From NCBI GenBank assembly GCA_030524425.1, contig JAUNGN010000006.1, positions 46,616 through 110,615 on the forward strand: a stretch of DNA of 64,000 nucleotides, in the 5' to 3' direction. Positions 1-6,013 of the stretch are shown here, in pieces. This DNA comes from Clostridia bacterium. GTDB lineage: Bacteria; Bacillota; Clostridia; Lachnospirales; CAG-274. Each line of letters begins with the position of its first letter. Within the stretch, counting starts at the first letter, position 1. The notes below the pieces were generated by a model. That model did not search any database and had not been told where the DNA came from. It saw nothing but the letters and a program-made list of their open reading frames with translations. The position numbers were made by a program, and so were the translations under genes.

Positions 1-1
1 A

Positions 2-556
2 GGCAAAATGGGCTGTGCTATTGCAAAACAGGCTATGTTAAGAGGTGCTGACGTAACATTGATTGCAGCAAATATGACTGTCGAGCCTCCAATGTTTGTA
101 AATTTAGTAAATGTTAAGAGTGCAGAGGATATGTTTAATGCAGTTAAGGCTGAATTTGATGACTGTGATATTGTAATTAAGGCAGCGGCTGTTGCTGACT
201 ATACTCCCGAAGTAACCTATGAAAACAAGGTTAAGAAAAAGGAGGGGGATATGTCAATTGCCTTGAAAAGAACAGAAGATATATTGAAATACATGGGTCA
301 GTATAAGAAAAATCAATACTTATGCGGATTTAGTATGGAAACTGAAAATATGCTTGAAAATTCAAGGGCGAAACTTGAAAAGAAAAATGCGGATATGATA
401 GTTGCAAATAATTTGAAGGTGAAGGGTGCAGGCTTTGGCACTGATACAAATATTGTTACCCTTATTACTAAGACAGATATTGTTGAACTGCCTGTCATGA
501 CTAAAAATGAAGTGGCTGACAGAATACTTGATGAAATTTTGAAAAATAAGTTGTAA
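2..556 (+). CDS. coaBC: Phosphopantothenate-cysteine ligase, C-terminal part of CoaBC (5' truncated by window)
   Basis: The reading frame is open from the window edge, so only the C-terminal ~185 residues of the protein are present. These match the CoaB domain of the bifunctional CoaBC protein, which joins phosphopantothenate to cysteine using CTP in coenzyme A synthesis. Visible family features are the AAAVADYTP segment, the lysine-rich stretch after it, 'LKRTEDILKYMG', and the region 'GFSMETENMLENSRAKLEKK' followed by 'DMIVANNL', which belongs to the nucleotide-binding core. The stop codon overlaps the -35 box of the antisense RNA promoter that follows, and the last ~15 bases of the gene are copied again at 889-903. 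Upstream context is not visible. Confidence 0.93.
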   Translation, partial: GKMGCAIAKQAMLRGADVTLIAANMTVEPPMFVNLVNVKSAEDMFNAVKAEFDDCDIVIKAAAVADYTPEVTYENKVKKKEGDMSIALKRTEDILKYMGQYKKNQYLCGFSMETENMLENSRAKLEKKNADMIVANNLKVKGAGFGTDTNIVTLITKTDIVELPVMTKNEVADRILDEILKNKL

Positions 557-579
557 TTATATTTAGAGTGTGTTATAAT
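551..579 (+). promoter_or_regulatory. Promoter of antitoxin RNA 1
   Basis: TTGTAA (551-556) and TATAAT (574-579) are separated by exactly 17 bases, which predicts a start near 586. The -35 box includes the coaBC stop codon. The same arrangement recurs in unit 2 at 898-926. Confidence 0.85.
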
Positions 580-585
580 ACTTTT

Positions 586-655
586 AGGCAAAGGATTCGA
601 TGATTTGTCATATTAGCAAAAAAGCCTAAGAGTTGCCGCTCTTAGGCTTTTTTGC
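586..655 (+). ncRNA. Antitoxin RNA 1 (RNA II-like, about 65-70 nt)
   Basis: A short RNA is expected between the promoter at 551-579 and the hairpin at 616-655. Its 5' part (591-613) is nearly identical to plus-strand bases 761-783, which cover the start codon and the region just upstream of toxin 1. The RNA is therefore complementary to the toxin mRNA around its translation start as well as over the shared terminator. This is the layout of the Enterococcus pAD1 par locus, where RNA II (about 65 nt) blocks translation of fst. The RNA itself is inferred, not observed. Confidence 0.75.
616..655. terminator. Bidirectional terminator shared by toxin 1 mRNA and antitoxin RNA 1
   Basis: There is a perfect 17-bp inverted repeat, 616-632 with 639-655, around the loop TTGCCG. 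Runs of A on the left and T on the right let it work in both directions. In unit 2 the loop is identical but the stem bases differ in compensated pairs. Confidence 0.88.
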
Positions 656-679
656 TTTCCTATAAAGGAAAAGTCAGGG

Positions 680-781
680 CTAGTTGTCATTTTTGTTTCG
701 TCCATCCAGCCACTTGCTTATGTAATTGGCAATTACACCAGCCACGATGGACAAAATTAAGGATTCGATGATTTCTGTCAT
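680..781 (-). CDS. Fst-family type I toxin peptide, copy 1 (33 aa)
   Basis: This 33-residue ORF begins MTEIIESLILSIVAGVIANY, then ISKWLDGRNKNDN: an acidic N-terminus, one hydrophobic helix of about 17 residues, then a charged tail. Its length, the glycine at position 15 and the ISKWLD block at 21-26 line up with plasmid Fst, which has ISRVLD at the same positions. Known Fst peptides insert in the membrane and disturb nucleoid and cell-wall functions. A strong AGGAGG site lies 7 bases before the ATG. Convergent antitoxin RNA 1 covers the start region and the terminator. The ORF is too short for ordinary gene callers. Toxicity is inferred from architecture and similarity. Confidence 0.82.
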   Translation of the reverse strand: MTEIIESLILSIVAGVIANYISKWLDGRNKNDN

Positions 782-830
782 ATCGGCACCTCCTTTCTGT
801 TGTCGCAGATTGGAGAATGACAACACATAT

Positions 831-860
831 AGTATACGACAAAAAAACAGCAAAAATCAA
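831..860 (-). promoter_or_regulatory. Promoter of toxin 1 mRNA
   Basis: Read on the minus strand, TTGATT (855-860) and TATACT (831-836) are 18 bases apart. Transcription would start near 824, giving a 5' leader of about 43 nt before the toxin ATG. Confidence 0.75.
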
Positions 861-897
861 CAATAATAGAATGATAAATAGAATTCAAAAAAATAAG

Positions 898-926
898 TTG
901 TAATTATATTTAGAGTGTGTTATAAT
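898..926 (+). promoter_or_regulatory. Promoter of antitoxin RNA 2
   Basis: TTGTAA (898-903), a 17-base spacer and TATAAT (921-926). The whole block is copied from the 551-579 promoter. Confidence 0.85.
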
Positions 927-932
927 ACTTTT

Positions 933-1000
933 AGGCAAAAGATACAATAATTTAGCATGTACACAAAGAACCCCTAAGAGTTGCCGCTCTTAGGGGTTCT
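933..1000 (+). ncRNA. Antitoxin RNA 2 (RNA II-like)
   Basis: Predicted to run from about 933 to the hairpin at 967-1000. Its segment at 937-965 (AAAGATACAATAATTT, then CATGTACACA) repeats plus-strand bases 1110-1140, the start-codon region of toxin 2. The segment differs strongly from the matching part of antitoxin RNA 1, so each RNA should pair best with its own toxin message. Existence and function are inferred. Confidence 0.73.
967..1000. terminator. Bidirectional terminator of unit 2
   Basis: Perfect 14-bp inverted repeat (967-980 with 987-1000) around the loop TTGCCG. The outer stem reads AGAACCCC/GGGGTTCT here but GCAAAAAAGCC/GGCTTTTTTGC in unit 1. Both arms changed together, so the hairpin has been kept by selection. 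Confidence 0.87.
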
Positions 1001-1031
1001 CTGATTTTCCTCTTACGGAAAGGAGCCGAGG

Positions 1032-1133
1032 CTAGTTGTCATTGCTATTATGTCTGTCCAGCCATTTGCTTATGTAGTTGGCAACTACACCAGCCATAAC
1101 AGACAATATAAAAGATACAATAATTTCTAACAT
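1032..1133 (-). CDS. Fst-family type I toxin peptide, copy 2 (33 aa)
   Basis: A second 33-residue peptide, beginning MLEIIVSFILSVMAGVVANY and ending ISKWLDRHNSNDN, is the paralogue of the ORF at 680-781. The helix, the glycine at 15, the ANYISKWLD block and the NDN tail are conserved; most substitutions are conservative. AGGAGG precedes the ATG by 9 bases. Of the coding bases, those at the 5' end, which overlap the antisense pairing segment, have changed most. Retention of an intact reading frame in both copies argues against decay. Membrane-toxin function is inferred from similarity to Fst. Confidence 0.82.
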   Translation of the reverse strand: MLEIIVSFILSVMAGVVANYISKWLDRHNSNDN

Positions 1134-1182
1134 GTACACACCTCCTTTCTGTCGTCACAGATTGGAGAATGACAACACATAT

Positions 1183-1211
1183 AGTATACGACAAAAAATA
1201 ACAAAAATCAA
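1183..1211 (-). promoter_or_regulatory. Promoter of toxin 2 mRNA
   Basis: On the minus strand TTGATT (1206-1211) and TATACT (1183-1188) are 17 bases apart. It lies back to back with the following plus-strand gene. Confidence 0.75.
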
Positions 1212-1237
1212 CAAATAAAAGAAATGAGAGATAAAAT

Positions 1238-2011
1238 ATGAAAAGAATAATTTGCTTAATGGCGGCGGTAATTTTCATGCTGTCGGGCTGTGGTGACAAT
1301 GGTGAAGAAAGGGGTATAAGGGTTTTTGTGGATTCAAGCCTTAATGCCGCAATGAATGAAGCAGTTAAGGAGTATACAGCGGAAAATCCCGTTAACATTG
1401 AAATTGTAAGCGGAAGCACAAGTGCACTTTTTAACAGAATTGAAAAAGGTGCCGACTGTGATATTTTTATTCCTTCATCTAAGGAGCAAATCAATTCTCT
1501 TATTAAAGATGAATATTTGAAGGAGGAAAATGTTACTCCTATATTGAAAAATAATGTAGTTTTAATAAAGGGTTATGGAAGCAGTATTCCCGTTAAATCC
1601 TTTGACACTGTTACAGAGGCAAGAAATATTGCTTTGGCAAAGGAAAATGAACCTATAGGTGTTTTTGCAAGAGAGATATTTATTAATCTTAATGTATTTA
1701 AGGAAGTTTTGAATATGACTGCAAGCAGTTATGATGACTCTCCTTCTGTTGCCGCTGCTGTTGCAGAAGGTAAAAATCAGATAGGTGTCTGCTTTGAAAC
1801 CGATGCTTTGGCCAATGCGGATAAAGTACAGATTATAACGGCATCACCTAAGGACAGCCTTAATTCAGAGGCAATATATTCTGTAGCTGTTATGAATACA
1901 GATGATGGACTTGAGCCTAATGAAACTGTAAAGGATTTTGGAGAATATCTGGATACTCCTGAGGCTGCAGAAATTTTTGCAGAATTTGACTTTGATATCT
2001 ACATAAATTAA
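1238..2011 (+). CDS. ModA-like periplasmic-binding lipoprotein (molybdate/tungstate type)
   Basis: A 257-residue lipoprotein with a type II signal peptide: a hydrophobic stretch, then the lipobox LSGC with the lipidated Cys near residue 18. The rest looks like a ModA-type solute-binding protein: 'IRVFVDSSLNAAMNEAVKEY' for the first strand and helix, 'IVSGSTSALFNRIEKGADCD' then 'IFIPSS' for the oxyanion-binding turn, and a long second lobe. The family captures molybdate or tungstate for an ABC importer. No permease or ATPase gene is next to it and no Moco riboswitch is seen upstream, so the substrate is uncertain. The ribosome binding site is weak (GAGAGAT). It starts right after the duplicated toxin unit. 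Confidence 0.75.
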   Translation: MKRIICLMAAVIFMLSGCGDNGEERGIRVFVDSSLNAAMNEAVKEYTAENPVNIEIVSGSTSALFNRIEKGADCDIFIPSSKEQINSLIKDEYLKEENVTPILKNNVVLIKGYGSSIPVKSFDTVTEARNIALAKENEPIGVFAREIFINLNVFKEVLNMTASSYDDSPSVAAAVAEGKNQIGVCFETDALANADKVQIITASPKDSLNSEAIYSVAVMNTDDGLEPNETVKDFGEYLDTPEAAEIFAEFDFDIYIN

Positions 2012-2052
2012 AATATGCTTTGAATAGTATTATTAACCAAAAATGTATAAAT

Positions 2053-2100
2053 AACCTCCGGCTTGGGATACTAATAAGTAAAACAGGCTGGAGGTTTTTT
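2053..2100 (+). terminator. Terminator-like hairpin overlapping the next gene's ribosome binding site
   Basis: AACCTCC at 2053-2059 pairs with GGAGGTT at 2091-2097, with extra imperfect pairs inside, followed by a T run. The GGAGG arm is also the only good ribosome binding site for the ATG at 2104. The hairpin can thus act as a terminator for the upstream gene and hide the start of the next. Confidence 0.65.
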
Positions 2101-2103
2101 TAT

Positions 2104-3105
2104 ATGGATATTGATAATTATGAGATAAGGATAGAAAGTATAGGCGGTTTCGGCGCTAATCTTATAGGTAAGCTTTTAGGAGAAATAGGTGCCATGTATT
2201 TAGGTATGGAGGCACAGAGCTTTGCTTCTTACGGTTCCGAAAAAAGAGGTTCGCCAGTAAAAGGTTATGTAAGATATTCCAAAAAGGAAATAAGAATAAA
2301 TGCCCCTGTAAGAGAACCTAATTTGCTTGCTCTTTTTAAGCTTTCTTTAGGGGATAAAGAGAATACACTAGCAGGTATAAGTGAAAAAAGCAATGTGGTT
2401 ATTAATACGGATTTGGATTTTGATGAGGCGGCAAAAAGAATTAAGCTCCCCTCCTGCAATCTTTGGATTTTAAATGCCATGGATATTGCCGTTGAATGTA
2501 ATGCAAGGCTAAATATTGTTATGCTTGGTGCTATGATAAGGGCAAGCGGTTTTATTCCTCTTGAGTTTGCTGAGGATGTTGTTAAAAATACTGTGGGGGC
2601 AAGATATCCGGATAAGCTGACAGCAAACTTAATGGCGCTTAAAATGGGTTATTCAAGAGTTGAAGAAAAGAAAATCAAAACTAAATATCCTTATGCCCAA
2701 TATAGAGATACTCAAAGAGTACAGGGTTATGATAACAGTCCTATAGGCGGAGTAAATTACTGCTTTGCAAATTCCATTACAAATGATTTGCAGGGCTGCA
2801 GAGAGGGATTTCTGCCTCATTATATAAGGGAAAAGTGTATTGACTGCGGTCTTTGTGATTCTACCTGTCCCGATATGGTTTTTCAGTTTAAGGATGGTGT
2901 AAACCTGGGTATGGATCTTTATCACTGCAAAGGCTGTTTACGTTGTGTTGAAATTTGCCCTACCGCTGCCCTTGTGGCTGTTAAAGAGGGGGAATATTAT
3001 GATAATATAGGAAATATTTCGCTTATAAATAAGAACTTTGAATTTACAAATATAGGTGAGAACAGTTGGGTGGATAGCGAAAGCTATAATAATGATGAGG
3101 TATAA
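2104..3105 (+). CDS. 2-oxoacid:ferredoxin oxidoreductase, fused gamma-delta subunit
   Basis: A 333-residue protein with two parts. Residues ~1-190 match the gamma (PorC-like) domain of 2-oxoacid:ferredoxin oxidoreductases ('IESIGGFGANLIGKLLGEIG', 'SYGSEKRGSPVKGYV'). Residues ~245-300 are a delta-type ferredoxin with two 4Fe-4S motifs, CIDCGLCDSTCP and CKGCLRCVEICP. It would carry electrons from oxidative decarboxylation of pyruvate or another 2-oxoacid to ferredoxin. An earlier in-frame start at 2020 lacks a ribosome binding site and would translate the hairpin, so 2104 is chosen. The alpha-beta gene follows 32 bases later. The fusion resembles known clostridial arrangements; the substrate cannot be read from sequence. 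Confidence 0.85.
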   Translation: MDIDNYEIRIESIGGFGANLIGKLLGEIGAMYLGMEAQSFASYGSEKRGSPVKGYVRYSKKEIRINAPVREPNLLALFKLSLGDKENTLAGISEKSNVVINTDLDFDEAAKRIKLPSCNLWILNAMDIAVECNARLNIVMLGAMIRASGFIPLEFAEDVVKNTVGARYPDKLTANLMALKMGYSRVEEKKIKTKYPYAQYRDTQRVQGYDNSPIGGVNYCFANSITNDLQGCREGFLPHYIREKCIDCGLCDSTCPDMVFQFKDGVNLGMDLYHCKGCLRCVEICPTAALVAVKEGEYYDNIGNISLINKNFEFTNIGENSWVDSESYNNDEV

Positions 3106-3137
3106 ATTACAATTTAAGCAATACACAGGAGGTATAT

Positions 3138-5336
3138 ATGCTTAGTCAGAAGGTTGTTTTTAAATCAGCTAATGAAGCTGTATGTACAGCGGCAAAGCAA
3201 ATAGATTATCACTTAATGGGTTATTATCCCATTACCCCATCAACACAGATACCGGAGGGTATGGATTTATTAAAAAGCCGGGGGCAAATGGATACTGTGA
3301 TGATTGCTGCCGAAGGGGAACACTCTGCCGCAGGTATATGTTATGGAGGAAGTCTTTCTGGAGCAAGAGTAATTAATGCAACCAGTGCCAACGGTCTTTT
3401 ATATGCTTTGGAACAGCTTCCCGTACAATCAGGTACAAGAATGCCTATGGTTATGAATGTGACCTGCAGAACGGTTTCTGCGCCCCTTTGTATAAAGGGT
3501 GATCACAGTGATATAATGTTTGCTTTAAATACGGGATGGCTTATTTTATTTGCAAGGGATAATCAGGAGGCTTATGATTTTAATATTATTGGATTAAGGG
3601 TAGCCGAAAGAGTAAAGCTGCCTGTTATTATTGCGTTTGACGGTTTTTTTACAAGCCATCAAAAGAAAAAGCTTCTTGTTTTTGAAGAGGATAAGGACGT
3701 AAAAAAATATGTAGGTGAGTATAAGGCCCCGTATACGGCTATTGATACGGATAATCCCGTAACAATAGGCTCTTATATGAATGAACCGGATATTATAAAC
3801 AATAAGTATCAGCTGCGTCTGGCAATGGAGCAGGCTAAGTCGGTAATATATGAGGAATTCGAAAAATTTGCCGAAATAAGTGAGAGAAAATATAATATTG
3901 TACACAAATATATGAGTGATGACGCTGAAGTTTTGTTTGCTGTTCTTGGCTCTGCCTTTGATACCGCAAAAGAAGCCGTGGATAAAATGCGCCTTGAGGG
4001 ACATAAGGTAGGCGTAATTACACTGCAGGCACTTCGTCCCTTCTTTGGCAATGAAATTTCCGATGCCTGTAAAAATGCTAAGGTTGTTGTTATAGGTGAC
4101 AGACAGGATTCATATGGAAGCGGAGGTAACTTCTCTACAGAGATAAAGGCTGCCTTTTATGAAAATATGATTTCAGCAAAGGTCATAACAAGAGTATTCG
4201 GTCTTGGAGGCAAGGAATTTTATGTAGAGGATGCTGAAAATATGCTTTATATGGGCATTGAGGCTATGGAGTTTGAGGACATTAAATCCTTTGACTATTA
4301 CGGTGCATACAGGGGTAAAGATTATAAGACAGAAAGATATTTTGAACCTGTTACCGAGGTTAATTCCTCAATGGGGTATGAGGTATCTGAGCAGGATAAC
4401 AAAGTAAGTATTAAGGGTATTAATATTAAAAAAGCAACAAATATGCCTAAAAGACTTGTGGCAGGTCATAGTGCCTGTGCGGGCTGTGGTATTCCTGTTA
4501 ATATTAATTTGCTTTTAAAGGGTATAGAAGGAAATGTTGTAATGCTTTTCCAGACCGGCTGTGGTATGGTGGTTACAACAGGGTATCCCACAACTGCATT
4601 TAATGTTAATTATGTTCATAACCTTTTCCAAAATGGTGCAGCTACCTTAAGCGGTATTTTAGAAGGTTACAAAGAAAGACAAAGACGCGGTGAAATTCCG
4701 GAGGGTAAAATTACCTTTATAATGGTCAGCGGAGACGGCGGTATGGATATAGGCTTAGGTGCTGCTCTTGCTGCAGCTGTCAGAAATCATAATATGATTA
4801 TTTTTGAATATGACAACGGCGGTTATATGAATACAGGCTATCAGTATAGTTACACAACGCCTTTAGGTGCCAAAAGTGCCACAAGTCATGTAGGTACGGC
4901 AGAAAAGGGAAAACCTTATATGCCTAAGGATACTGCAAAACTTTTTGAGGCAACAAATATTAATTATATTGCTACTGTTGCCGAAAGTAATCCCCAGGAT
5001 TTTATTGTAAAGGCTAAAAAGGCACAGTATTATGCAGATAACTATGGACTTGCCTACATTAAGGCTATATCTGCCTGTCCTCTTAACTGGCAGGATGAGC
5101 CGAGGTATGAAAGAGTTGTTATTCATAAGGCTGTGGACAGCTGTTATTTTCCTCTTTATGAGGTGGAGAGAGGTATAAGACGTGTAACCTACAGACCTAA
5201 GGAGAAACTGCCTGTTGTGGATTTTCTTGCCTCTATGGGAAGAACAAGACATCTTACAGGGGAAGGGTATAAGGATATTGTGGAGAGAGTCCAGGAAAGT
5301 GTGGATAAAAAGTGGAATGAGCTTAATAAAATGTAA
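3138..5336 (+). CDS. 2-oxoacid:ferredoxin oxidoreductase, fused alpha-beta subunit
   Basis: The 732-residue protein joins the alpha (PorA-like) and beta (PorB-like) subunits. Residues ~1-390 carry the alpha signatures 'GYYPITPSTQIPEGMD' and 'VVVIGDRQDSYGSGG'. From ~430 the beta part shows CAGCG and later TGCG cysteines for a 4Fe-4S cluster, and a thiamine pyrophosphate motif, GDGGMDIGLG followed by DNGGYMNTG. With the gamma-delta protein it would form a complete CoA-dependent 2-oxoacid decarboxylase that reduces ferredoxin, in a two-polypeptide format rather than the one-chain NifJ type. Ribosome binding site AGGAGG, 7 bases from the ATG. Pyruvate, 2-ketoisovalerate and related acids are all possible substrates. 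Confidence 0.87.
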   Translation: MLSQKVVFKSANEAVCTAAKQIDYHLMGYYPITPSTQIPEGMDLLKSRGQMDTVMIAAEGEHSAAGICYGGSLSGARVINATSANGLLYALEQLPVQSGTRMPMVMNVTCRTVSAPLCIKGDHSDIMFALNTGWLILFARDNQEAYDFNIIGLRVAERVKLPVIIAFDGFFTSHQKKKLLVFEEDKDVKKYVGEYKAPYTAIDTDNPVTIGSYMNEPDIINNKYQLRLAMEQAKSVIYEEFEKFAEISERKYNIVHKYMSDDAEVLFAVLGSAFDTAKEAVDKMRLEGHKVGVITLQALRPFFGNEISDACKNAKVVVIGDRQDSYGSGGNFSTEIKAAFYENMISAKVITRVFGLGGKEFYVEDAENMLYMGIEAMEFEDIKSFDYYGAYRGKDYKTERYFEPVTEVNSSMGYEVSEQDNKVSIKGINIKKATNMPKRLVAGHSACAGCGIPVNINLLLKGIEGNVVMLFQTGCGMVVTTGYPTTAFNVNYVHNLFQNGAATLSGILEGYKERQRRGEIPEGKITFIMVSGDGGMDIGLGAALAAAVRNHNMIIFEYDNGGYMNTGYQYSYTTPLGAKSATSHVGTAEKGKPYMPKDTAKLFEATNINYIATVAESNPQDFIVKAKKAQYYADNYGLAYIKAISACPLNWQDEPRYERVVIHKAVDSCYFPLYEVERGIRRVTYRPKEKLPVVDFLASMGRTRHLTGEGYKDIVERVQESVDKKWNELNKM

Positions 5337-5357
5337 AGGATAATAATCTGCATAAAA

Positions 5358-5390
5358 AAACTGCACGGGAGTTTTCTCCTGTGCAGTTCT
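5358..5390. terminator. Bidirectional terminator between convergent genes
   Basis: ACTGCACGGGAG (5360-5371) pairs with CTCCTGTGCAGT (5376-5387) around TTTT. An A run on the left serves as the U tract for the minus-strand RibU gene, and T-rich bases follow on the right. Confidence 0.85.
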
Positions 5391-5397
5391 CTATGTA

Positions 5398-6000
5398 TTA
5401 GCAAATAAAGTCCCTTACAGCTGTGCTCAGTTTCTTATAAAGCAGAAATGCAATTATTGAAGTAACACCGTACTTAAATAAATTAAAGGGCAGTATTGAA
5501 AAAATCATAAGACTTATCATATCCTTTACATAAGGATTAACCTTTGCACACATATCCACAATTACGGGCAGGTCAATTCCCATAAGCTTTCCGTAAAGGG
5601 GAAAGGTTACTGCAAGGTTCATAATAACCGATATTATACTTGTAATTACGGTACCTGCCGTGAGGCTTATTACGGCACCCTTTTTTGTTCTTATTTTATG
5701 ATAAATAAGAACTGCAGGAAACATATAACCCAAGCTGTATAAAAGATTGGCAAGCTCGCCTATACCTGCAGTTGTAGTGCCATTAAGTAAAAGGTTAAGG
5801 ACTACTTTAATGGCTGCAATTAAAGCACCGTTTAAAGGGCCCATAATAAAACCTCCTAATATTACAGGCAGTTCTGAAAAGTCCATTTTAAAAAAGGGCG
5901 GAATAAGGGGCATCGGAAATTCCAGTATCATAAGTATTGCACTTATTGCACCAAGTACGGCAGTAAGTACAAGTTTCTTTGTTGTATTTTTTTCATACAT
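5398..6000 (-). CDS. ribU: ECF transporter S component, riboflavin (RibU-like)
   Basis: A 200-residue membrane protein with about six hydrophobic segments. The order 'FPMPLIPPFFKMDFSELPVI', GGFIMGPLNG, 'NGTTTAGIGELANLL' and 'FPLYGKLMGIDLP' is typical of the RibU riboflavin-binding S component of energy-coupling factor transporters. It would bind riboflavin and pair with the shared EcfAA'T module, which is not in this window. The start has GGAG upstream. It lies 13 bases after the secreted Thr-rich protein on the same strand and may be transcribed with it. I see no FMN riboswitch in front of either gene, which is unusual for ribU. Confidence 0.85.
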   Translation of the reverse strand: MYEKNTTKKLVLTAVLGAISAILMILEFPMPLIPPFFKMDFSELPVILGGFIMGPLNGALIAAIKVVLNLLLNGTTTAGIGELANLLYSLGYMFPAVLIYHKIRTKKGAVISLTAGTVITSIISVIMNLAVTFPLYGKLMGIDLPVIVDMCAKVNPYVKDMISLMIFSILPFNLFKYGVTSIIAFLLYKKLSTAVRDFIC

Positions 6001-6013
6001 TAAATTTCAGCTC

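Larger units (their letters stand above)
542..1235. repeat. Tandem duplication: two ~347-bp type I toxin-antitoxin units
   Basis: Positions 542-888 and 889-1235 align along their whole length with a constant offset near 347 bases. Each unit holds an antisense-strand RNA promoter, a short direct repeat, a convergent terminator hairpin, a 33-codon ORF on the minus strand, its ribosome binding site and its promoter. The second unit begins with a copy of the last bases of coaBC (AAAAATAAGTTGTAATTAT), which shows that the copy arose by a local duplication whose left edge lay inside that gene. Promoters, hairpin loops and peptides are conserved between units, while the antisense pairing segments differ. 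Confidence 0.95.

Noticed and set aside
1133..1237. Possible molybdenum-cofactor riboswitch for the modA-like gene
   Set aside because: The upstream space is fully explained by the toxin 2 leader and promoter.
1048..1494. A 148-codon minus-strand ORF crossing toxin 2 and the start of the modA-like gene
   Set aside because: It is out of frame with the conserved 33-aa peptide, ignores the AGGAGG site and promoter at the toxin, and overlaps a clear lipoprotein gene on the other strand.
4863..5366. A 167-codon minus-strand ORF inside the alpha-beta oxidoreductase gene
   Set aside because: It is antisense to a well-conserved enzyme, has a Cys/His/Ile-rich composition typical of antisense translation, and has no ribosome binding site.
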